Positions 18,118 to 25,414 of a stretch of DNA of 52,344 nt are shown piece by piece; within the stretch, counting starts at the first letter, position 1; each line of letters begins with the position of its first letter. The DNA comes from an uncultured Roseicyclus sp. (lineage in GTDB: Bacteria > Pseudomonadota > Alphaproteobacteria > Rhodobacterales > Rhodobacteraceae). The notes under the pieces were generated by a model. The model made no database searches. It had not been told where the DNA came from and saw nothing but the letters and a program-made list of their open reading frames with translations. The stretch lies in assembly GCA_937139335.1 (NCBI GenBank), contig CAKZPN010000018.1, positions 1-52,344 of the forward strand, in the 5' to 3' direction. The translations under genes and the position numbers were made by a program.

Positions 18118-20472
18118 ATGTATCTGTGTCTGCGCGCCCGTCTCACCCCGACCAAGCGTCGTGCGGCGCTTGCGCCCCTGGGGCGGCTCCAGTCCGGTTT
18201 TCTCCCGCTTCTGCTGGCCTTTGTGCTGGGTCTTGGCCTCAGCTTCGGCGGCGCGGCCGAGGCGCAGACCTTCCGCTTCACCAATTTCGACGTGCAGGGC
18301 AACGAACGCATCTCCGATTCCGCCATCCTCACCTATGCCGGGATCGCGCCGGGCGCGGTGGTCTCCGGGGCGCAGGTGAACGACGCGCTGCAACGGCTGC
18401 AGAACACCGGCCTGTTCGAACAGGTCGACATCGCGCCGCGCGGCGGCACGCTGGTGATCGCGGTTCAGGAATACCCCACGATCAACCGCATCACGGTCGA
18501 GGGCAACCGCCGCCTCAACGACGAAAACCTCCTGTCGGTGATCCAGTCCGTCCCGCGCCGCACCTATTCCCCCTCCGTGGCCGAGCAGGACGCCAACACC
18601 ATGGCCGAGGCCTATCGTCAGGCCGGCCGGCTGACCGCGACGGTGACGCCGCGCATCATCCGCCGCTCTGACAACCGCGTCGATCTGGTGTTCGAGGTGG
18701 CCGAGGGCGGCGTGGTCGAGACCGAGCGCCTGGCCTTCGTCGGCAACCGCGCCTATTCCGACCGGCGCCTGCGCCGCGTGCTGGAAAGCACGCAGGCGGG
18801 CCTGCTGCGCCAGATCATCCAGCGTGACACCTTCATCGCCGAACGCATCGCGCTCGACCGGCAGCTGCTGACTGATTTCTACCAGGATCGCGGCTATGTC
18901 GATTTCCAGATCCTGAGCGTCACGCCCGAACTGTCCCGCGACCGCGGCGCCTATTTCGTGACCTTCAACATCCGCGAGGGCCAGACCTTCGACCTCGGCC
19001 GCGTCACCACCGTCTCCGAAGTGCCGGGCGTTAACGCGGCGCAATATCAGGACGTCATCCGCATCCGCACCGGCGAAACCTACAGCCCGCGCATCATCGA
19101 CAACACGATCGGCCGGATGGAGGCGCTGGCAACCCAGCAGGGACTGCGCTTCATCCGGATCGAGCCGCGCATCACCCGCAACGATGCCACCCGCACGCTG
19201 GACGTGGAGTTCGTGATCTCGCGGGGCGAGCGCGTCTTCGTGGAACGCATCGACATCGAAGGCAACGCCACCACGCTCGACCGGGTCATCCGGCGCCAGT
19301 TCACTTCGGTCGAAGGCGACCCCTTCGATCCGCGCGCGATCCGGCAGGCCGCCGAACGCATCCGCGCCACCGGCTTCTTCAGCGACGTTCAGGTCGCGGG
19401 CCGGCCCGGCACGGCAGACGATCAGGTCATCGTCGATGTCGACGTCGAGGAGCAGCCCACCGGCTCGCTCGGCTTCTCGGCCAGCTACTCGACCGACACC
19501 GGCCCCGGCCTGTCGGTGACCTTCTCCGAGGACAATTTCCTTGGCCGTGGACAAGGCCTACGGCTAGGCTTCAACACCGCCGAAGGCAGCCAGTCCCTGT
19601 CCTTCTCCTTCACCGAGCCGCATTTCATGGCGCGCGATCTCGCCCTGTCGCTGAGCGCGTTCTACACCGAGACCTCGAACCAGAACCGCGATTTCGACAC
19701 GCTCGACATCGGCGCGCGCGTGGGACTCGGCTTCCCGGTCAGCGAGTTCGGCCGCGTGAACGTCTATTACGGTATCGAGCAGAACGAGATTTCAGGGCTC
19801 GACCCGGTCGACAGTTCGCCGGTCCTGCTTGCGGAACAGGGCGAACGTCTGAACTCCTATGTCGGCGCGCAATACGCCTATGACACCCGCAACACCGGCC
19901 TCGACCCGACCCGCGGCATACGCCTTCAGTTCGGCACGGAATACGCCGGTGTGGGCGGCGACGCCGAATATGTCCGAGCCACATTCCTCGGGATCGCCGA
20001 GCGTCAGGTCCTGCGTGAGGAAGTCACCCTGCGCGCCAGCTTCGAGGCGGGGGCGATCGAGACGCTGAACGGCGACAGCCGGCTGTCGGATCGCTTCACC
20101 CTGTCCAGCCGTCAGATGCGCGGCTTCGAGGCGAACGGCATCGGCCCGCGCGACCTCACCGTGGCCAACGAAGACGCGCTTGGCGGCAACATGTATGCCG
20201 TCGCCCGCTTCGAGGCGGCCTTCCCGCTGGGCCTGCCGGATGAATACGGCATCTCGGGCGGCGTCTTCTACGACATCGGGTCGCTCTGGGGGCTCGACAA
20301 CACCAATGGCGGCCTCGTGGATGACGATCTCTACTGGCGTCAGACCATCGGCTTCTCGATCTTCTGGGACACCGCCATCGGGCCGCTGCGCTTCAACTTC
20401 TCGCATCCGCTGGAATTCGAGGATTACGACCTGACGCGCGAATTCGACCTGACCATCGAAGCGCGGTTCTGA
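18118..20472 (+). CDS. bamA: Outer membrane protein assembly factor BamA
   Basis: A 784-residue Omp85 protein that inserts beta-barrel proteins into the outer membrane. A signal peptide ends near AEAQ (about residue 48). Five POTRA domains follow (about 50-420), each recognisable by the pattern VEGNRRLND, FVGNRAYSD and IEGNATTLD. The 16-strand barrel begins with GSLGFSASYSTD and has the typical GIRLQFG, RGFEANGIGPRD and GPLRFNFSHPL. It ends in the terminal Phe required for its own assembly (IEARF). The ATG at 18118 is used; a TTG nine bases earlier is possible. skp follows 10 bp later. Confidence 0.97.
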   Translation: MYLCLRARLTPTKRRAALAPLGRLQSGFLPLLLAFVLGLGLSFGGAAEAQTFRFTNFDVQGNERISDSAILTYAGIAPGAVVSGAQVNDALQRLQNTGLFEQVDIAPRGGTLVIAVQEYPTINRITVEGNRRLNDENLLSVIQSVPRRTYSPSVAEQDANTMAEAYRQAGRLTATVTPRIIRRSDNRVDLVFEVAEGGVVETERLAFVGNRAYSDRRLRRVLESTQAGLLRQIIQRDTFIAERIALDRQLLTDFYQDRGYVDFQILSVTPELSRDRGAYFVTFNIREGQTFDLGRVTTVSEVPGVNAAQYQDVIRIRTGETYSPRIIDNTIGRMEALATQQGLRFIRIEPRITRNDATRTLDVEFVISRGERVFVERIDIEGNATTLDRVIRRQFTSVEGDPFDPRAIRQAAERIRATGFFSDVQVAGRPGTADDQVIVDVDVEEQPTGSLGFSASYSTDTGPGLSVTFSEDNFLGRGQGLRLGFNTAEGSQSLSFSFTEPHFMARDLALSLSAFYTETSNQNRDFDTLDIGARVGLGFPVSEFGRVNVYYGIEQNEISGLDPVDSSPVLLAEQGERLNSYVGAQYAYDTRNTGLDPTRGIRLQFGTEYAGVGGDAEYVRATFLGIAERQVLREEVTLRASFEAGAIETLNGDSRLSDRFTLSSRQMRGFEANGIGPRDLTVANEDALGGNMYAVARFEAAFPLGLPDEYGISGGVFYDIGSLWGLDNTNGGLVDDDLYWRQTIGFSIFWDTAIGPLRFNFSHPLEFEDYDLTREFDLTIEARF

Positions 20473-20482
20473 GGCGCGCGGC

Positions 20483-21157
20483 ATGGTCCGCGTCCTCGCA
20501 TCGGCCCTCGCGCTTAGCCTGACGCTCCTGCTGCCGCCCGCTGCGCGGGCGCAGGAGCCGCCGACAGGTCCGCTGCTGCCCGAGGCAGACTCCGGCGGCG
20601 GGCAGGCTGGCGACGACGTGCAATCGCCCATCGTTGTGCTGAACCAGGAGCGGCTGCTGTCGCAATCGCTCTACGGCCAGCGCATCCAGCGCGAGGTCGA
20701 GGCCGCGGGAACGGCGCTCGCCACCGAGAACCGCGCCATCGAGGCCCGGCTGACCGAGGAAGAACTGGCTTTGACCGAACGGCGCGCCACCATGACGCCC
20801 GAAGCCTTCCGCCCCGTCGCCGAGGAGTTCGACACCCGCGTCAACGCCATCCGCGCGGCGCAGGAGGCCAAGGGCCGGGCGCTTCAGCAACAGGCGGAGG
20901 CGGCGCAGCAGCAGTTCTTCGAGATCGCCTTCCCCGTCCTGATCGAGCTGCTGCGCGCCCGCGGTGCCGCGGTGTTGATGGACAACCGCGCGGTGCTGCT
21001 CTCGGCCGAAGGGGTCGACATCACCGACGCCGCCATCGCGCTGATCGACGCCCGCATCGGCGAGGGCGATCCGGCGCCGCTGATCGACCTCGACGGGACC
21101 GCGCCGGATCGGTCTCTGGCACCGGGCGAGGGCCTCGCACCGGCCCCGGCCCCCTGA
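20483..21157 (+). CDS. OmpH/Skp-family periplasmic chaperone
   Basis: A 224-residue exported protein with a signal peptide ending at ARAQ (about residue 22). The core (about 50-165) has the Skp/OmpH pattern: VLNQERLLSQS, then a long Glu/Ala/Arg-rich helical region forming the tentacles, then a strand pair (GAAVLMDNRAVLL) and DITDAAIALID. It probably holds unfolded outer-membrane proteins and delivers them to BamA, encoded directly upstream. The tail is Pro/Ala-rich and probably unstructured (GLAPAPAP). Confidence 0.9.
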   Translation: MVRVLASALALSLTLLLPPAARAQEPPTGPLLPEADSGGGQAGDDVQSPIVVLNQERLLSQSLYGQRIQREVEAAGTALATENRAIEARLTEEELALTERRATMTPEAFRPVAEEFDTRVNAIRAAQEAKGRALQQQAEAAQQQFFEIAFPVLIELLRARGAAVLMDNRAVLLSAEGVDITDAAIALIDARIGEGDPAPLIDLDGTAPDRSLAPGEGLAPAPAP

Positions 21158-21250
21158 TCCCGCGGCTTGCCGCGCCGGGGCCGAATTGCTACCACGCCGG
21201 ACAACCGCGGCCCAAGGCCGCCCAGACCGACGCCCGAGGAGCCTTCCGCC

Positions 21251-21730
21251 ATGACGGCCGAGACGCCCACCACCGCCGACATCGACCTGATCCAGCGGAT
21301 CATCCCGCACCGCTACCCGTTTCTGCTGGTCGACCGCGTGCGCGACATCGTGCCGTTCCAGTCCGCCACCGGCATCAAGAACGTCACCTTCAACGAGCCG
21401 CATTTCCAGGGCCATTTTCCCGGCGCCCCGATCATGCCCGGCGTCACCATCGTCGAGGCGATGGCGCAGACGGCGGCGGTGATGGTCGGCGTCTCGGCCG
21501 ACCTCGCCGACAAGAACCTGCTGGTCTATTTCATGGGCATCGACGGCTGCAAGTTCCGCCGCAAGGTCGTGCCCGGCGACGTGCTCGAGATGGAATTGAC
21601 CACGCTCCGCGGCAAGCCCGGCGGCAAGGTCTGGAAATTCTCGGGCCGCGCCACCGTCGAGGGCGAAGTCGCCGCCGAGGCTGAGTTTACCGCGATGATG
21701 GACTTGTCGGCCATGGGTGGGGCTGCCTGA
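21251..21730 (+). CDS. fabZ: 3-hydroxyacyl-ACP dehydratase FabZ
   Basis: A 159-residue hotdog-fold enzyme that dehydrates 3-hydroxyacyl-ACP in fatty acid elongation. The active-site His is in [11 protein letters not shown] and the Glu in IVEAMAQ; the N-terminal [11 protein letters not shown] is also typical. The ATG at 21251 follows GAGGAG; an in-frame upstream start at 21167 would add sequence without similarity. The stop overlaps the lpxA start (TGATG), so the two are translationally coupled. Skp-fabZ-lpxA lack the lpxD gene often found here. Confidence 0.97.
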   Translation: MTAETPTTADIDLIQRIIPHRYPFLLVDRVRDIVPFQSATGIKNVTFNEPHFQGHFPGAPIMPGVTIVEAMAQTAAVMVGVSADLADKNLLVYFMGIDGCKFRRKVVPGDVLEMELTTLRGKPGGKVWKFSGRATVEGEVAAEAEFTAMMDLSAMGGAA

Positions 21731-22533
21731 TGGCGATCGACCCGAGCGCGGTGATCCACCCCTCGGCGGTGGTCGAGGACGGCGCCAACATCGGCGCCGA
21801 ATGCAGCATAGGCCCATTCTGCGTCATCGGCGCCGAGGTCACGCTCGGCCCCCGCGTCACGCTGAAATCGCATGTCGTCGTCACCGGCTGGACCGAACTG
21901 GGCGAGGACAGCACGGTCTTTCCCTTCGCCTGCATCGGCGAGGTGCCGCAGGACCTGAAATTCGCCGGCGAACGCACGCGGCTGGTGGTCGGCAAGCGGA
22001 CCCGCATCCGCGAGGGCGTGACAATGAACACCGGGACCGAAGGCGGCGGCGGCATCACCCGGGTCGGCGACGACGGGCTCTTCATGGCGGGCGCCCATGT
22101 CGCCCATGACGCGCAGGTCGGCGACCGGGTCATCATGGTGAACAACTCCGCGCTCGCCGGTCATTGCGTGCTGGGCGACGATGTCATCATCGGCGGGCTC
22201 TCGGGCGTGCACCAATGGGTACGCATCGGCAAGGGCGCGATCATCGGTGCGGTCACGATGGTGACGCATGACGTGATCCCGCACGGTCTCGTGCAGGGGC
22301 CGCGCGGCGGGCTCGATGGGCTGAACCTCGTCGGCCTCAAGCGCCGCGGCGTCGCGCGCGAGGATATCATGGCGCTGCGGGCCGCGTTCCAGACGCTGGC
22401 ACAGGGCGAGGGCGCGTTTCAGGACCGCGCCCGCCGGCTGCTCGACGATGACGCCGGCCGCAGCGCCTATGTGCAGGAGATCGTGGCCTTCGTGCTGGGC
22501 GACAGCGACCGCTCCTTCCTGACGCCGGGCTGA
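21730..22533 (+). CDS. lpxA: UDP-N-acetylglucosamine O-acyltransferase LpxA
   Basis: A 267-residue cytosolic enzyme for the first step of lipid A synthesis, acylating UDP-GlcNAc at O-3. The N-terminal two-thirds is a left-handed beta-helix of hexapeptide repeats (for example VIHPSAVVEDGANIGAECSI). The catalytic His lies in the VAHDAQVGD region. The C-terminal helical domain starts at LNLVGLKRRGV. Length is standard. It overlaps fabZ by one base. Confidence 0.97.
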   Translation: MAIDPSAVIHPSAVVEDGANIGAECSIGPFCVIGAEVTLGPRVTLKSHVVVTGWTELGEDSTVFPFACIGEVPQDLKFAGERTRLVVGKRTRIREGVTMNTGTEGGGGITRVGDDGLFMAGAHVAHDAQVGDRVIMVNNSALAGHCVLGDDVIIGGLSGVHQWVRIGKGAIIGAVTMVTHDVIPHGLVQGPRGGLDGLNLVGLKRRGVAREDIMALRAAFQTLAQGEGAFQDRARRLLDDDAGRSAYVQEIVAFVLGDSDRSFLTPG

Positions 22534-22540
22534 GGGCCGC

Positions 22541-23317
22541 ATGGGCCGTCTGGCGATCATCGCGGGAACCGGCGCCTTGCCCGGCCTCGTCGCGGCGCGG
22601 CACCCGGCGGTGATCGTGCGGCTGGCGGGCGTGCCCTGCGACGCGGAGGGCGCCGGCCTCATCGAGGCGCGGCTGGAGCATCTGGGCCAGATGTTCGCCG
22701 ACCTGCGGGCTTCTGGCGTCACCGAGCTTTGCCTCGCGGGCGCGATGCGGCGGGCGAGCTTCGACACCGCGAAGCTCGATGCCGAGACTCAGGCGCTCCT
22801 GCCCCGGATCATGGCGGCGCAGGGTCGGGGCGACGATGCGCTACTGCGCGAGGTGGTTGCGATCTTCGAGGACGAGGGCTTTACCGTCCGCGGCGCGCAT
22901 GAGCTGCGCCCGGATCTGCTTGCCTCGGGCAATGCCGGTGCGACCGAGGCGCAATCCGCCGATGCCGCCCGCGCCCGCGCGGTTCTGGCGGCACTCGGGC
23001 CGCTCGATGTCGGGCAGGCAGCGGTGGCGGCCAAGGGGCAGTTGCTGGGGATCGAGACGTTGCAGGGCACCGACGCGCTGCTGCGTTTCGTGGCCGAGAC
23101 CGCGCCGGGGTCCGGCGGCGTGCTGGTGAAACGCGCCAAGCCCGGCCAGGATCTGCGCGTCGACATGCCCGCGATCGGGCCGGACACCGTGGCGCTGGCC
23201 GCCGAGGCCGGGCTCTCGGGCATCGAGCTTCAGGCGGGCCATGTCCTGCTCCTCGATCCCGATGCCGTCGAGACGGCGGCGAAGGCGCGCGGCCTGTCGA
23301 TCTGGGCGGTGCCATGA
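22541..23317 (+). CDS. lpxI: UDP-2,3-diacylglucosamine diphosphatase LpxI
   Basis: A 258-residue protein of the LpxI family (formerly DUF1009), which hydrolyses UDP-2,3-diacylglucosamine to lipid X in bacteria lacking LpxH. Recognisable segments are LAIIAGTGALPGLVA at the start, GEVxK-like LCLAGAMRRASF, the KGQLLGIETLQGTDALLRF region, and LVKRAKPGQDLRVDMPAIGPDTV near the C-terminus. It sits exactly between lpxA and lpxB, the step order of the pathway. It shares the ATGA overlap with lpxB. Confidence 0.95.
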   Translation: MGRLAIIAGTGALPGLVAARHPAVIVRLAGVPCDAEGAGLIEARLEHLGQMFADLRASGVTELCLAGAMRRASFDTAKLDAETQALLPRIMAAQGRGDDALLREVVAIFEDEGFTVRGAHELRPDLLASGNAGATEAQSADAARARAVLAALGPLDVGQAAVAAKGQLLGIETLQGTDALLRFVAETAPGSGGVLVKRAKPGQDLRVDMPAIGPDTVALAAEAGLSGIELQAGHVLLLDPDAVETAAKARGLSIWAVP

Positions 23318-24492
23318 CCCTGCGCCTCTTCCTCGTCGCGGGCGAGCCTTCGGGCGACCGGCTGGGTGCCGCGCTGATGGCCGGGTTGAAGACGCTGGCA
23401 GGTGGCGACGTCGTCTTTCATGGCGTCGGCGGGCCGCTGATGCAGGCCGAGGGGCTGGTGCCGCTTTTCGACATGGAGGAGCTGTCGGTCATCGGTCTGA
23501 CCGAGATCATCGCCAACTACCGCCGCCTCGCGCGCCGCGTCACCGACACCGCCAAGGCTGTCACCGCCGAGCGCCCCGACGCGCTCATCACCATCGACAT
23601 TCCGGAGTTCTCGCTGCGCCTCGCGTCCCAGGTAAAGGACCGTGCGCCGGATATCCGCACGATCCATTACGTCGCGCCCACGGTCTGGGCCTGGCGGCCG
23701 GGCCGGGCGCGCAAGATGGCGCGCAGCGTCGATCACGTCCTCGCGCTGCTGCCCTTCGAGCCGCCCTACATGCAGGCCGAGGGGATGAGTTGCGATTTCG
23801 TCGGCCACCCCGTCGTGACCGAACCGAAGGCTTCGGAGGCCGAGATCGCGGCGTTTCGCGACAAGCACGGGATCGCGCCGGGTGAGACCACGATCCTCGT
23901 GCTTCCCGGCTCGCGCCGGTCCGAGATCGAACGGCTGGCCCCGATCTTCGGCGACGCGCTGCGCCCGGTGCTCGCCCGCCATCCCGGCGCCCATGTCGTC
24001 GTGCCTGCCGCCCCCGCCGTAGCAGGGATGCTGGGCGACAAGATCCGCGACTGGCCTGGCCAGCCGCATATCCTCGACCCGCGAGGGCAGGCGCCCGACG
24101 CCTTCGCCGCCGAGAAGCGCGCGGCGTTTTCTCTCGCCGACGTGGCGCTCGCCGCCTCTGGCACGGTCAGCCTGGAACTGGCCGCCGCAGAGACGCCCAT
24201 GGTCATCGCGTATGACATGAGCTGGCTCAGCCGCACGGTGATCCTGTCGCTGCTGAAGGTCGACACGGTCACGCTGGTGAACCTTGTGGCCGAAAGCCGC
24301 ACGGTGCCCGAATTCATCGGCAAGGCCTGCCGCCCCGGCCCGGTCGGCGCCGCGCTGAACACGCTGCTGGACGACGCGGCGGCGCGCACGGCGCAGCTCA
24401 ACGCCATGGCGCTCACCATGGCGCGGCTCGGCAAGGGCGGCGAGGCGCCGGGCCTGCGCGCCGCGCGCTCGGTGATGTCCTTGATCAGATGA
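23314..24492 (+). CDS. lpxB: Lipid-A-disaccharide synthase LpxB
   Basis: A 392-residue GT-B glycosyltransferase (family GT19) that joins UDP-diacylglucosamine and lipid X. Typical segments are FLVAGEPSGDRLGAALM, FHGVGGPLMQAEGL, DIPEFSLRLA, HYVAPTVWAWRPGRA, and LVLPGSRRSEIERL. The C-terminal domain has the donor-binding ASGTVSLELA. It ends the plus-strand envelope block. Its last 8 bases overlap the end of the convergent deacylase gene. Confidence 0.96.
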   Translation: MTLRLFLVAGEPSGDRLGAALMAGLKTLAGGDVVFHGVGGPLMQAEGLVPLFDMEELSVIGLTEIIANYRRLARRVTDTAKAVTAERPDALITIDIPEFSLRLASQVKDRAPDIRTIHYVAPTVWAWRPGRARKMARSVDHVLALLPFEPPYMQAEGMSCDFVGHPVVTEPKASEAEIAAFRDKHGIAPGETTILVLPGSRRSEIERLAPIFGDALRPVLARHPGAHVVVPAAPAVAGMLGDKIRDWPGQPHILDPRGQAPDAFAAEKRAAFSLADVALAASGTVSLELAAAETPMVIAYDMSWLSRTVILSLLKVDTVTLVNLVAESRTVPEFIGKACRPGPVGAALNTLLDDAAARTAQLNAMALTMARLGKGGEAPGLRAARSVMSLIR

Positions 24493-24955
24493 CGAAATCC
24501 GCCGTCTCCGCGCCGCTCAACTGCAGCAGGAGATCGGGCGCGATGGCGAAGATGTGGCGCGGCGTGCCGGCGGCGGCGTAGACGACATCGAACTCCGTCA
24601 GGCGTGGGTCGAACCAGGCCCGGATCGGGCTCAGGTGCCCCACCGGTGCGACCCCGCCGATGGCGAACCCCGTCTGCGCCCGGATCAGCCCGGCCTCGGC
24701 CTTGCCCAAGGGCTCGCCCGCCACCGCGCTGGCCTTGGCGGCATCGACCCGGTTGCCGCCCGCCGTGATGAAGAGCACGGCATCGCCCGTCTCCTCGGCG
24801 TGGAAGATGATGGACTTCGCGATCTGGTCAAGCGCGCAGCCCGCCGCGCGCGCGGCGTCCTCGGCCGTCCGCGTGCCCTCGGCCATCTCCAGCACCTCGG
24901 CCGTGACCCCGGCCGCCTCCAGGGCGTGTTTGACCCGGCTTAGGCTTTTCGACAT
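24485..24955 (-). CDS. YbaK/EbsC-type aminoacyl-tRNA deacylase
   Basis: A 156-residue protein of the YbaK/ProX family, which removes misacylated amino acids from tRNA (for example Cys or Ala from tRNA-Pro). Family marks are the conserved Lys in QIAKSIIF, VLFITAGGNRVD, the GFAIGGVAPVGH motif and VYAAAGTPRHIFAI. The ATG at 24955 has a moderate ribosome binding site (GGGAAC); the frame runs further upstream without similarity. Which tRNA is edited cannot be told. Confidence 0.9.
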   Translation of the reverse strand: MSKSLSRVKHALEAAGVTAEVLEMAEGTRTAEDAARAAGCALDQIAKSIIFHAEETGDAVLFITAGGNRVDAAKASAVAGEPLGKAEAGLIRAQTGFAIGGVAPVGHLSPIRAWFDPRLTEFDVVYAAAGTPRHIFAIAPDLLLQLSGAETADFVI

Positions 24956-25022
24956 GACGCGTTCCCCTTGTTCGCCGCGCCTCCCTTCGCAAGGATGGCG
25001 CGGCAGGGCAAGGGAGGTCGGC

Positions 25023-25382
25023 ATGGACGAGGAAGCCGCAGAGGTCGAGGCCGCCGAGCGCGCGGTGTGGGAGGCGTTGCTGCGCGGCGACAAGACGGCG
25101 GATCTCGCGTCGCTGACCCCCGATTTCCTCGGCGTCTACCCCAGCGGTTTCGCGACGCAGGCCGACCATGCGGCGCAGCTGGATGACGGGCCGAGCGTGA
25201 CGGGCTACAGCCTCTCCGATTTCCGGACCCGCACCTTGGCGCCGGGGCTGGTCCTCATCGCCTACCGGGCGCGCTACACGCGGGCCGGGCAGGCCGAGGC
25301 CTTGATGTTCGTCAGCTCGATCTGGCGGCGCGGGCCGGACGGGTGGCGGAGCCCGTTCAGCATGGACTGTCCGGCCGATTGA
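25023..25382 (+). CDS. NTF2-like (DUF4440-type) protein
   Basis: A 119-residue protein with the cone-shaped NTF2-like pattern: an N-terminal helix (EEAAEVEAAERAVWEALLRGD), then LTPDFLGVYPSGF, YRARYTRAGQAEALMFVSSIWRR and a closing aromatic strand. Many members are stress-related or enzyme-like, and the exact role is unknown. GGGAGG lies just before the ATG. It is divergent from the deacylase gene and 32 bp before glnE, with which it may be co-transcribed. Confidence 0.75.
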   Translation: MDEEAAEVEAAERAVWEALLRGDKTADLASLTPDFLGVYPSGFATQADHAAQLDDGPSVTGYSLSDFRTRTLAPGLVLIAYRARYTRAGQAEALMFVSSIWRRGPDGWRSPFSMDCPAD

Positions 25383-25414
25383 CCTTTCCGGGCAGAGACG
25401 CCTATCTCGGCAGC

